35,155 nt of DNA, from the NCBI GenBank assembly GCA_009917545.1, contig QZDW01000030.1:1-35155 (forward strand), written 5' to 3'. This DNA comes from a bacterium 1XD42-76. Lineage in GTDB: Bacteria; Bacillota; Clostridia; Lachnospirales; Lachnospiraceae. The translations under genes and the position numbers were made by a program. The notes below the pieces were generated by a model, which saw only the letters and a list, made by a program, of their open reading frames with translations, searched no databases and was not told the DNA's origin. Below are positions 7,980 to 16,445 of the stretch, piece by piece; the first letter of the stretch is position 1, and the number at the start of each line of letters is the position of its first letter.

Positions 7980-10096
7980 GCAGAAAGCAAGGAAAAGGCC
8001 TGTATCTGATTGCAGAAATCGGAGTGAATTATTATGATATTGCAAAACAAAAAGGGATCAGCGATTTAGACGCAGCGTTTCTAATGTGCGACGAAGCAAA
8101 AAAAGCTGGAGCGGATGCGGTAAAATTCCAGACGTATAAAGCCGGAAAAATTGCATCCAGATACTCCCCGTCCTACTGGGATTTAAGCGAAGAGAGTACG
8201 AAATCACAATACGAGCTGTTTACAAAGTTTGACTCGTTTGGCGAGGAGGAGTATCGGGCAATTTCCGAACACTGTAAGGGAATCCATATAGAGTTTTTAT
8301 CTACGCCGTTTGATTTTGAGGCGGCCGATTATCTCGACCAGTATATGGGAGGCTATAAAATATCCTCGTCGGATATTACGAATACCCCATTTATCAAACA
8401 TATCGCGAAGAAGCAGAAACCAATCCTGCTGTCGACAGGAGCTTCCACACAAGATGAGATCCGGAGAGCGGTCGATACCATCCGGCAGGTCAATGGGCGG
8501 GAGATTGTCCTGATGCACTGCGTACTGGAATATCCCACCCCGAAAGAGCATGCCAACCTTTATCGAATCACAGCGTTAAGAGAAGAATTTCCTGATTTGG
8601 TTATTGGATATTCAGACCATACTAGGCCTGATCTGGAATATGACGTGTTAAAAAGCGCATATCTGCTGGGGGCGCATGTGATGGAAAAACATTTTACACT
8701 GGACAAGTCCCTGCCGGGTAACGACCATTATCATGCAATGGATGCAGACGATGTGTCAGAGATCAGGAAGAAAATCGAGCAGTTAGACCGCATTTGCGGG
8801 AATGCAAAGATTGACTGCCAGGAAAATGAGGAACAGGCCAGGAAGAATGCGAGACGTTCTCTTGTACTGACCCGGAACATCAGGAAAGGGGAACGGCTTG
8901 AAAGACAGGATCTGACATTTAAGCGCCCTGGTACGGGAATCCCTCCGTCGGAGCTAGAAGCAGTCCTTGGAAAGCAGGTAAATCAGTCACTGGAAGAAGA
9001 TTCTGTTCTGACATGGGAGGATCTGGCTGTGCAGAATGTGCCGATCAATAAAGGAAACTATTATCTGGAAACAGAGGAAAGAATGGCCCGGTTTGAACAA
9101 TACAGAGGAGAAGGATGGGAAGACGGTTATCAGCAATACAGGAAGGCATGGGAGGAAAACGCGAAGAATCAGACGGTTTCCGAATGGCCACTGTTAGTTG
9201 ATATCGAGACTTCCTCACTGTGCAACTTGGCATGCCCGATGTGTTACACGATCACAGAGGAATTTAAGGAGAAGGTTAGCGCCAGGCTCATGCCGGAATC
9301 CCTGTTTTATAAAATCATTGACGAAATCAGCGGAAACGTGCATGCAGTCAGGCTGAGCCTCAGGGGAGAGCCGACGCTGCATCCGCAACTCGTCAAATTC
9401 ATAAAGTATGCAAAGGAAAAAGGAATCAAGGAAGTATCCTTTCTTACAAATGGAAGCCGTCTGACGGATGATTCCATAAAAGAACTCATTGAAGCAGGCG
9501 CAGACTGGATCACCGTTTCCATCGACGGTCTGGGGGACGGCTATGAGAAGATAAGGAAGCCGTTGCTTTTTAAAGACATTTATCAAAAAATCAGACGCTT
9601 TAAAGAAATAAAAGAAGAGAGGAACGTTCACAAACCTGTAATTAAAATCCAGGGGATATGGCCGTCGATCCGGGACCATGCAGAGGAGTACTATAATCTT
9701 TTTGAGCCAATCACCGATTCGATTGCATTTAATCCTCTGATCGACTATCTGGACCATGACGAGGATATCGTATATGACGAGGATTTTTCCTGCCCCCAGC
9801 TATATCAGAGAATTATCGTAGCGGCGGATGGAAAAGTACTCATGTGTTCGAACGACGAGGAGAACATGAATGTGATAGGAGACCTGACCCGGGAGAATCT
9901 GTACGATATCTGGCATGGAGAAACGCTGGAAAGAATCAGAGAAATAATGAAAAAGCCCTGTGGGTTTAAGGAGATTCCAGTGTGCAGAAAGTGCTATCTT
10001 CCCAGGGCGACAGAGGAACATGAGGCGGCATATGTAAACGGCCGGAAAATCATCATAAAAAACTATATCGGACGTTCTCAGAAGATAGGAGAATAA
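7976..10096 (+). CDS. neuB: NeuB-type synthase fused to radical SAM-SPASM enzyme
   Basis: A 706-residue fusion. Residues 1-270 are a NeuB TIM barrel that condenses phosphoenolpyruvate with an amino sugar: AEIGVN, GADAVKFQ, FLSTPFDF, YKISSSDITN, GYSDHT, EKHFTLD. Residues about 285-350 are the antifreeze-like SAF domain (KRPGTGIPP). After a linker, residues about 400-690 are a radical SAM core with C416xxxC420xxC423 in SSLCNLACPMCYT, followed by a SPASM-like region with C606, C624, C662, C670 and C673 that may hold an auxiliary iron-sulfur cluster. Separate NeuB proteins stop near residue 350, so the radical half is an addition. Its substrate could be the sugar, the acyl group on the carrier protein, or something else. 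The start is ATG at 7976 with GGTGAGGA upstream, overlapping the previous stop. Confidence 0.9.
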   Translation: MSRKQGKGLYLIAEIGVNYYDIAKQKGISDLDAAFLMCDEAKKAGADAVKFQTYKAGKIASRYSPSYWDLSEESTKSQYELFTKFDSFGEEEYRAISEHCKGIHIEFLSTPFDFEAADYLDQYMGGYKISSSDITNTPFIKHIAKKQKPILLSTGASTQDEIRRAVDTIRQVNGREIVLMHCVLEYPTPKEHANLYRITALREEFPDLVIGYSDHTRPDLEYDVLKSAYLLGAHVMEKHFTLDKSLPGNDHYHAMDADDVSEIRKKIEQLDRICGNAKIDCQENEEQARKNARRSLVLTRNIRKGERLERQDLTFKRPGTGIPPSELEAVLGKQVNQSLEEDSVLTWEDLAVQNVPINKGNYYLETEERMARFEQYRGEGWEDGYQQYRKAWEENAKNQTVSEWPLLVDIETSSLCNLACPMCYTITEEFKEKVSARLMPESLFYKIIDEISGNVHAVRLSLRGEPTLHPQLVKFIKYAKEKGIKEVSFLTNGSRLTDDSIKELIEAGADWITVSIDGLGDGYEKIRKPLLFKDIYQKIRRFKEIKEERNVHKPVIKIQGIWPSIRDHAEEYYNLFEPITDSIAFNPLIDYLDHDEDIVYDEDFSCPQLYQRIIVAADGKVLMCSNDEENMNVIGDLTRENLYDIWHGETLERIREIMKKPCGFKEIPVCRKCYLPRATEEHEAAYVNGRKIIIKNYIGRSQKIGE

Positions 10097-10099
10097 GCG

Positions 10100-10336
10100 A
10101 TGAAAGAGAAAATTATCGTGATGTTAAATGAATTAAATGAAGATTTTAAGAATTATCAGGGAGAAGATCTGTTAAAAGACCACATCTTGGATTCCTTTGC
10201 CATCATGGAGCTCATTGCAAAGATAGAGGATACATATGAAATCGAAATCGACGCGGACGATATCATGGCGGAGCATTTTAAAACGGCAGACGGAATATTG
10301 GAACTGGTGGAAAAGTACACAGGTAACAGGATATGA
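10100..10336 (+). CDS. Acyl carrier protein
   Basis: A 78-residue acidic helical protein of the ACP/DltC/PCP family. The phosphopantetheine attachment site is Ser32 in HILDSFAIMEL, and the tail DADDIMAEHFKTADGILELV fits helix III/IV. It begins 3 bases after the NeuB fusion and its stop overlaps the start of the adenylation gene, so the three are translated together. The neighbours suggest it holds an amino acid or acyl group activated by the next gene. It is unlikely to be the fatty-acid ACP, given the location. Confidence 0.9.
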   Translation: MKEKIIVMLNELNEDFKNYQGEDLLKDHILDSFAIMELIAKIEDTYEIEIDADDIMAEHFKTADGILELVEKYTGNRI

Positions 10337-11823
10337 TAAATAATATAACAAAATGGCTGGATGAGACTGCGAAAAAGTATCCGGATAACACTGCCATCGT
10401 AGATGGGGAAAGGAGCGTCACATTCTGGGAACTGCGCTACAAAGCGCTCTGCCTTGCAGAAGCGATCGTTGAAAAGGGATTATTTAAAGAACCAATTGCT
10501 GTCATGATGCCCAAATCAATGGATGTGATCGTGTGCTTTCTGGGGGTTGCATACAGCGGAAACTTCTATTCTGTGATTGATACAGAGATGCCTCCTGCAA
10601 GACAGCAAAAGATCATGGAAACACTGGAACCTAGGCTTATCATCACTACACTTACAGAAGATAAGACGGGGGATGCGGATACCTATCAATATGATTACGA
10701 AACGATGGAACTGTCATGCGAAGAAAAGGTTATAGAGCAGAGGGAGCGCACATGTGACGCAGACTTGCTTTATGTACTATTTACCTCCGGCTCAACCGGT
10801 ATACCGAAAGGCGTAACGATTACACATCAGTCTGTGATGGATTATATCGACTGGGTGGAAGAAACCTTTGATATCAGAGAGAGTGATTCGTTTGGGAATC
10901 AGGCGCCATTTTACTTTGATAATTCTATCTTGGATATTTATACGTCTATTAAGACGGGAGCGGCGATGTATATCATACCTCAGATATTGTTTTCGCAACC
11001 GGTATCGCTGTTGAATTATCTTAAAGAAAATGGAATTACTACAATCTTCTGGGTACCATCTGCATTGATCGTAGTGGCTAATCTCCGTGCTCTTAAAAAA
11101 GTAGAGTTGGCGCAGACATTAAAAAGAGTACTTTTTTGCGGAGAAGTAATGCCAAATAAACAATTGAATATGTGGAGAAAAAGTATTCCCGATGGTATAT
11201 TTGCCAATCTATACGGCCCGACAGAAATAACAGACGCATGTACATACTACATTGTGGACAGGGAATTTGAAGACAGCGAACCATTACCCATAGGAAAGGC
11301 TGCAAGGAATACGGATATTCTGGTCTTAAATGAAAATAACTGCCTGGTAGGAGAAGGGGAAACAGGGGAGCTCTGTGTCAGGGGGACCTCGATTTCCAGA
11401 GGATACTATAATAATCAGGAAAAGACGAAAGAGGTTTTTGTACAGAACCCATTAAATAATAAATATATTGAATATATTTATCGGACAGGGGATCTGGTTA
11501 AATATAATGAATATGGGGAACTGCTCTATGTTTCGCGAAAGGATTTTCAGATTAAACATATGGGACATAGAATCGAATTAGGCGAGATAGAGACCCTGGT
11601 TTCAGGCATGGATGAAATAGAACACTGCTGCTGTATATATGACAATGTAAGAAATAAAATTATTTTATTTGTTATGGGCGCGGCAGTTCAGGAAGATATT
11701 GTTGCGTACCTTAAAAATAATCTGCCATATTATATGGTTCCGTCTAAGATTATACAGATGTCCAAATTGCCAATGACGGCGAATGGAAAAATCGACAGAA
11801 AGAAATTACAGGAATCTATTTAA
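10333..11823 (+). CDS. DltA-like adenylation enzyme (AMP ligase)
   Basis: The 496-residue stand-alone adenylation domain belongs to the NRPS A-domain/DltA class. It activates a carboxylic acid with ATP and loads it on a carrier protein. Motifs in order: LFTSGSTGIPKGV (A3, residues 149 on), FYFDNSILDIY (A4, D196), LYGPTEITDA (A5), YRTGDL (A7), FQIKHMGHRIELGEIE (A8) and NGKIDRKK with catalytic Lys486 (A10). An Asp at the FDxS position normally binds the alpha-amino group of the substrate, so an amino acid is likely; its side chain cannot be read safely. Overlap of 4 bases with the carrier gene upstream identifies the partner. The gene drifts to higher AT in its second half. Confidence 0.88.
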   Translation: MINNITKWLDETAKKYPDNTAIVDGERSVTFWELRYKALCLAEAIVEKGLFKEPIAVMMPKSMDVIVCFLGVAYSGNFYSVIDTEMPPARQQKIMETLEPRLIITTLTEDKTGDADTYQYDYETMELSCEEKVIEQRERTCDADLLYVLFTSGSTGIPKGVTITHQSVMDYIDWVEETFDIRESDSFGNQAPFYFDNSILDIYTSIKTGAAMYIIPQILFSQPVSLLNYLKENGITTIFWVPSALIVVANLRALKKVELAQTLKRVLFCGEVMPNKQLNMWRKSIPDGIFANLYGPTEITDACTYYIVDREFEDSEPLPIGKAARNTDILVLNENNCLVGEGETGELCVRGTSISRGYYNNQEKTKEVFVQNPLNNKYIEYIYRTGDLVKYNEYGELLYVSRKDFQIKHMGHRIELGEIETLVSGMDEIEHCCCIYDNVRNKIILFVMGAAVQEDIVAYLKNNLPYYMVPSKIIQMSKLPMTANGKIDRKKLQESI

Positions 11824-11840
11824 AATGAGAGGTAGACTCA

Positions 11841-12620
11841 ATGCAGAATGTAAACATATCGAGTATCGGGAAGCATATAATCAGCACCATTGATTTATAT
11901 GAGGCGCTGAAATCATTGGGGGTGAAGCAGGGCGATGTCATATGTGTACATTCCCAGTTGATGAATTTAGGGAAGCCATTATTAAAGAAACAGGAATTCC
12001 TGGAAAGAATTACAGAGACTTTACTTGAGGCAATAGGAGAAGAAGGAACATTGATTATGCCGACTTTTTCTTATAGTTTTTGCAAAAATGAAGTGTTTGA
12101 CGTACAAAACACTCCATCTGATGTGGGAATACTAACAGAGTATTTTAGGAATATGCCCTATGTGAAAAGGACGTGGCATCCCATTTTTTCTTTTGCAGTA
12201 TCAGGGGCAAGGACAGAGGAATATCTGGATATAGGTCCGGATGCATTCAGTCTTGACAGCGTTTATGGAAAGATGATACGGGATGATGGAAAAATAGTAA
12301 TGATGGGGGCAAACGCAGGCTATACGTTTTATTATTTGGCAGAAGAGCATTTGAATGTCAGTCACAGGTATTTTAAAAATTTTAACGGACAAATAAAATA
12401 TGATAATAGTCAAATAGTTCAAACAAATATACCTTATTTTGTAAGAGATTTATCTGTGAAAAGCGACTTAGATGAAAAAAAGCTGTCAGAGTTTTTGCGA
12501 AAAAGTGATTGCCAAAGACAGGTGAAATTTGCACATGGTACATTGGCTGTGATTGAATGTGAGAAGGCATATTCCACTTTAATTAGTACATTAAAAAGTG
12601 ATGAGAATATTTTTCTGTAA
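11841..12620 (+). CDS. AAC(3)-family N-acyltransferase
   Basis: This 259-residue protein belongs to the antibiotic-N-acetyltransferase family (AAC(3), YokD, FrbF). Family features are [12 protein letters not shown] near residue 36, [27 protein letters not shown] and [21 protein letters not shown]. In classical members the last motif is (L/I)H(L/Y)(A/V)E with a catalytic His; here that position is Tyr165, with His170 five residues on. Members in glycan clusters acylate amino sugars rather than drugs. Following a carrier protein and an adenylation enzyme by 17 bases, it is the best candidate to move the activated acyl group to the amine of the nonulosonate. Start: ATG with AGAGGT upstream. Confidence 0.82.
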   Translation: MQNVNISSIGKHIISTIDLYEALKSLGVKQGDVICVHSQLMNLGKPLLKKQEFLERITETLLEAIGEEGTLIMPTFSYSFCKNEVFDVQNTPSDVGILTEYFRNMPYVKRTWHPIFSFAVSGARTEEYLDIGPDAFSLDSVYGKMIRDDGKIVMMGANAGYTFYYLAEEHLNVSHRYFKNFNGQIKYDNSQIVQTNIPYFVRDLSVKSDLDEKKLSEFLRKSDCQRQVKFAHGTLAVIECEKAYSTLISTLKSDENIFL

Positions 12621-12670
12621 TTAGTACTTGTAGTTCTACAAAAATTAAAAAGAAAAGGGAATATGTTTAT

Positions 12671-13237
12671 ATGGCGAAAAACGAATTTGATAAAGCGTCT
12701 TACAGAAATCATGGAGGACTTATACAGAGGCTCCTTACTCTTTATTATGAATTAAAACATTTTAATCAATATGGAAAGCATTGTTGCATAAAAAGACATG
12801 TTGAATTTCAATTGACAGATCATGCGATATTAAAAATGAAAAACGATGTTGTTATTAGAGAATATGCTTATTTTCAACTGACAAAACCTAATCCTGAAGT
12901 ATATATAGGGAATGGCGTGGTGATTGGCAGGCATTGCATGATTACAATAAAGGATAAATTAGTCATAGGGGATAACACAATTATAGGCGGATATGTACAA
13001 ATAATCGACCATAATCATTCTTTCGCAAAAGATGATTTAATAAAAAACCAAAAGGCAGAGATTAAACGGGTATTGATAGGAAACGACGTATGGATTGGGG
13101 CGGGAGCAAAAATTTTATGCGGCGTAAAGGTTGGTACAGGAGCAGTTATCGGTTCGAATGCAGTAGTTACAAAAGATGTACCGGCATACGCAGTTGTGGG
13201 AGGCGTTCCGGCAAGAATCATAAGGTTTAGAGAATAA
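12671..13237 (+). CDS. Hexapeptide-repeat acetyltransferase
   Basis: A 188-residue left-handed beta-helix acyltransferase of the NodL/WbbJ/maltose O-acetyltransferase type. Imperfect hexapeptides run from about residue 75 to 170 ([38 protein letters not shown]). The catalytic-type His lies in IDHNHSF, and the family end [19 protein letters not shown] is complete. It probably O- or N-acetylates a sugar, with acetyl-CoA as donor. It sits 50 bases after the AAC(3)-like gene and is the last intact gene of this block. Start at ATG 12671 with AAAGGGA upstream. Confidence 0.82.
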   Translation: MAKNEFDKASYRNHGGLIQRLLTLYYELKHFNQYGKHCCIKRHVEFQLTDHAILKMKNDVVIREYAYFQLTKPNPEVYIGNGVVIGRHCMITIKDKLVIGDNTIIGGYVQIIDHNHSFAKDDLIKNQKAEIKRVLIGNDVWIGAGAKILCGVKVGTGAVIGSNAVVTKDVPAYAVVGGVPARIIRFRE

Positions 13238-13540
13238 CCTGCCTGCTCATTCAATACATGTTTTATTGGAAATCAAATAGTTAGAGGTATTCCAAAGAAT
13301 CGGATACCCTATTATAGAAAATGATGATTTATTATTACGGGGGATGCGAACATACATTTTTTTGCTATATCTTAAAAAGTGACGTTGAATGTAATCTTTT
13401 TGAAACTCTTTTCTTCTGAGAATTATAGTAAACCGTATTAAAAGTTTTTTTGACTTGGATATACTGAAAGTTTAAATGAATGCAAGAATCCGAAGGAGCA
13501 CCCAATGCTTTTTCATGTCTGATTCGAGTACTGAATCGTA
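13238..13540. other. Gene-free AT-rich stretch
   Basis: All frames are interrupted. I see no hairpin strong enough to call a terminator for the operon ending at 13237. It probably represents decayed DNA that continues into the pseudogene fragments to its right. Confidence 0.4.
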
Positions 13541-13752
13541 TATAAAAACTTTTATTCAATACAGATACAAGAAAAGCCTATTTTATAATGGCGATAAAAA
13601 TATTGAGGGAAAAGTTTATACGGACCATTTTATTTGGAGTGGGAGCAAAAGAACGAGAGTTGAATAATATAACCATTTTGATTATATGTGCAGTAAATAT
13701 CCATATGTCGTAAATGTATTGAAATTCCTAAATGACGATAAGGATTAATTGC
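13541..13752 (+). pseudogene. Dead partial copy of the DUF1919 gene
   Basis: The DNA of 13557-13752 aligns without net gaps to 2941-3136, the 3' end of the intact DUF1919 gene (constant offset 10616). Translation gives RYKKSLFYNGDKNIEG and YTDHFIW, then an in-frame TAA (corresponding to the codon after VD in the intact gene), then YNHFDYM and VLKFLND. The N-terminal two thirds are missing. Confidence 0.75.
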
Positions 13753-14228
13753 TGATAAATTCTATAAAAAAGAGAGGGTTTGCACCTAATACTAATGCCG
13801 GCTCTGTAATAGAATATCCACTTGTAGTGAATGATGGAGCACACAGGACAGCGTATCATGCAGTCTATTCACCAAATTCTTTTTTACCATATTTTATTGG
13901 TAATAGAAGTCTCACAGAACCTTTTTGGCCATATGATGGTGAAACATTTTTCTTGAAAGTGGGACTTCCAGTAAAAGAAATTGAAGAGCTTAAAAGTAGA
14001 TATTTAAGATTGCTGGGAGAAGATGAAGTAAGAACTTCTATAACTGGATATATAGAAAAACAGTATTTTAAGATATTTGAGACAATAGTGTGTTTCTATG
14101 GTCGGATAATAGAAATATGTGTAATAAAATTACACGAAGTTGATTTTATTGTTTTTAGAATAAAGCTGAATAGACAGAAATTATTATTATCAAAAAAACT
14201 ATTTCTTCGGTATATGTTGAAAGATTGA
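13749..14228 (+). pseudogene. Fragment with HRTA (ParB-like) motif
   Basis: An open run of 159 codons in the same frame as the preceding fragment. It contains SVIEYPLVVNDGAHRTAYH, which resembles the DGxHR motif of ParB-like folds that are sometimes found in polysaccharide genes, then PYFIGNRSLTEPFWPYDG. From about residue 115 the sequence becomes low-complexity and unlike a folded protein. There is no ribosome site at the first codon (TTG). A frameshift near 14195 would extend it by some 40 sensible residues. I regard it as the broken remainder of a longer glycan-cluster gene. Confidence 0.45.
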
Positions 14229-14979
14229 AAAGAGATATTCGTATACGAATAAGTGGGAAGGTAAAAATTTTAAGTAGTGTAACATTAGCTGTAAAAATAG
14301 AAAATGGACTAGAGAAAGAATGCATATAGGAATTGGTGTTTACGCCATACATTAAAAATGAAAATCGCATTACTACTCTTACCTGAAAACAGTATTATAA
14401 ACATGAGGAATCTAAGAAATTAACCTACAAGAATAAAGTTTTTTAATAATCAATTGTGTGATGGGGGTCGCGCTAAAATATATTTAGAATAAAGTATACA
14501 ATTAATTCCTATAATTCTGCAAATATTTTAGAATTATATTTCAACATAACGCCTTGAAGATGATCTGCCAGACATTTGGATATATGTTGGCATAGTCAAA
14601 GATTGCAGGCTATCAAAACCGTATAAACTTCGCCCAAAGTGACATTTTTTCCTTACGATTATAGATAGAAAATCATGTAATGTAAGTTGAATATATTAAT
14701 ATATTAGATTTACATATAGGGGTATTCTGCTATAGCTTACGTTAATAATGACAAAAACCCAATGGTGTAATTGACGCGTCCTTATATAAGTTGTTTTATG
14801 ATAAAGGCAAGGCGGAGAATAGATGCAAGGGGAAATCTCGGCAGAGTCATAGATAGGAAGAACAATATCTTTAGGGCTTATATCCAATATCATATGGGGC
14901 ACTCGACAAATCTGGCAATTTAAAGTGATATTATTCTATTTGTATCTTGAACAATTAAGTAAATAGGGATGGTATTGAA
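14229..14979. other. Gene-free decayed region
   Basis: About 750 bases with stops in all frames. Small open pieces exist (for example RGNLGRVIDRKNNIFRAYI near 14820-14880) without recognisable homology. The last 80 bases presumably carry the promoter and ribosome site for the gene at 14980; AGGGATGG lies 8-9 bases before its ATG. TGTATCTTGAA occurs both just upstream of and at that start. Confidence 0.4.
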
Positions 14980-16125
14980 ATGTATCTTGAAGAAAGTATA
15001 CAGTTAATAAATGGTAAGTTGACTGTATTGAATGAAAAACAAAATATTGTAATTTGGGGAGCGGCAGAAAATACAGTAAAACTTTTTCAGTATACAGATA
15101 TTTCTGAATATAATGTTCAGGCGATTGTTGATAATGGGAAATGTGGAACTAAGTTTATGGGAAAAACGGTTTTATCTGCTGATAAAATTATATGGGATAA
15201 TGTAGATGCAGTCGTAATTTCCGCTTTTTATAAAGAAAATGAAATTTTGGATGAGTTAAAAAGTAAGTATGCCTTTGATAAAACTATCGTATATTTAAAT
15301 GATATAAAACAGGAAAAACCGTTTTATCAATATTTAACAAAATCGGAAGTTGCAGTTCCTTCAAAATATCAGGATATAATATGTGCGAACAATAAATTTC
15401 ATAATATCCACTGTGGAGAAGAAATTTTTATTATAGGTAATGGACCCAGTATAAAAAATACGGATTTAACGAAAATCAGACATGCCAGAAAGATGGTTGT
15501 CTCGAATTTTTATTTACACAAGGATTATGATATGATCAGGCCGGACTATTATTGTTTGGCGCAATTTACTTATACGTCTAAATTTAATGAAAATACTGCG
15601 CAGGAATGGCTTTGCGAGATGGGAAAGCGAACCGGAAACGTACAGTTTTTCATTAATATTTCTGAAAAAAAGATGGTAGACAAGTGCAGTAGTTTGAAGG
15701 AAAAAGCAATAAACTACATGTATTTGGATAGTCTGAATGTTGACTATTATGATGAAATAGATATAACCAATAAGATGCTATGCGGGTATTCAGTTACAAT
15801 AGACTGTATTCAATTAGCGATTTATATGGGATTCAAAAAAATATATCTTGTTGGTATTGAACATAGTGAGATTGTTACAGGACAATATAGTTATTTTTAC
15901 AATAGAAATCAAAGTATAGTAGGAAATAAAGATACTTATGCATCGAATAGTGGGGAGGTAATAGCAGATTTTAGTGTGCAATTATATACAAGATACAATT
16001 TGTGGAAGCAGTATGAAAAATTAAAAAAAATTGCAGAAAAGAACGGGGTAAGTATTTATAATGCAACAAAGGGAGGAGTACTGGATATTTTTAAAAGGGT
16101 TGATTACGATTCTATTCTAATATAA
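14980..16125 (+). CDS. DUF115/GT42-like candidate nonulosonate transferase
   Basis: The 381-residue protein has a Rossmann-like N-terminal module (about 20-110: IVIWGAAENTVKLF, VQAIVDNGKCGTKFMG) and a C-terminal domain of the DUF115/MptE-like class. The core begins with EEIFIIGNGPSIKNTDL (GNGPS at 153-157), followed by VVSNFYLHKDY and LCGYSVTIDCIQLAIYMGFKKIYLVGIEHS, and closes with NGVSIYNATKGGVLDIF. The GNGPS start and the GYKEIYLxGIDF-like segment are shared with GT42 sialyltransferases, and DUF115 is the domain of Maf proteins that attach nonulosonic acids to flagellin. The lone position and the nearby CMP-sugar synthetase make transfer of the CMP-nonulosonate its likeliest job (inference). 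Start ATG 14980. Confidence 0.72.
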   Translation: MYLEESIQLINGKLTVLNEKQNIVIWGAAENTVKLFQYTDISEYNVQAIVDNGKCGTKFMGKTVLSADKIIWDNVDAVVISAFYKENEILDELKSKYAFDKTIVYLNDIKQEKPFYQYLTKSEVAVPSKYQDIICANNKFHNIHCGEEIFIIGNGPSIKNTDLTKIRHARKMVVSNFYLHKDYDMIRPDYYCLAQFTYTSKFNENTAQEWLCEMGKRTGNVQFFINISEKKMVDKCSSLKEKAINYMYLDSLNVDYYDEIDITNKMLCGYSVTIDCIQLAIYMGFKKIYLVGIEHSEIVTGQYSYFYNRNQSIVGNKDTYASNSGEVIADFSVQLYTRYNLWKQYEKLKKIAEKNGVSIYNATKGGVLDIFKRVDYDSILI

Positions 16126-16445
16126 CTGACTTTAATTGTATCGGATTATATTTTACTGTCTGTTGCTTTATATATCAGAGTGTGTTATTGAAAACTATTC
16201 ATATAGATTTTTATATATGTAATTGTAGAAAATTGAAAAGAAGGATCATGTTTTAAAGAGACCAGCCAAGAAAAGTCCAGTAAAAGTAGCAAAAAATCAT
16301 TTTTCATATCAATGATAAGGGGGGATGGGGGAACTTTTTTAAAATTCTCTATGGGTACGTTATTGTATAGCTCACGGTATGCTTTGATGAGGTTGTACGA
16401 ATAAAAAAATTACTAAAAACAGGAGAAATATTTTAGATATAGCAT
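16126..16445. other. Intergenic region, promoter likely
   Basis: The 320-base gap has no supported gene. It is AT-rich with an unusual G run (about 16319-16331). An AGGAGA at 16421-16426 lies 19 bases before the next ATG, farther than normal; no closer in-frame start is possible because TAG precedes at 16440-16442. Confidence 0.4.

Noticed and set aside
9215-9757. 180-codon minus-strand frame opposite the radical SAM domain
   Set aside because: Complement of well-conserved coding sequence; no ribosome site and no domain.
11841-12620. Aminoglycoside resistance gene
   Set aside because: Although in the AAC(3) family, it lies in a sugar operon, has an altered active-site motif, and follows a carrier protein; a drug-resistance role is unlikely.
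14696-14902. Minus-strand small gene in the decayed region
   Set aside because: The 68-codon frame has no ribosome site and no sensible domain; neighbouring DNA is clearly degraded.
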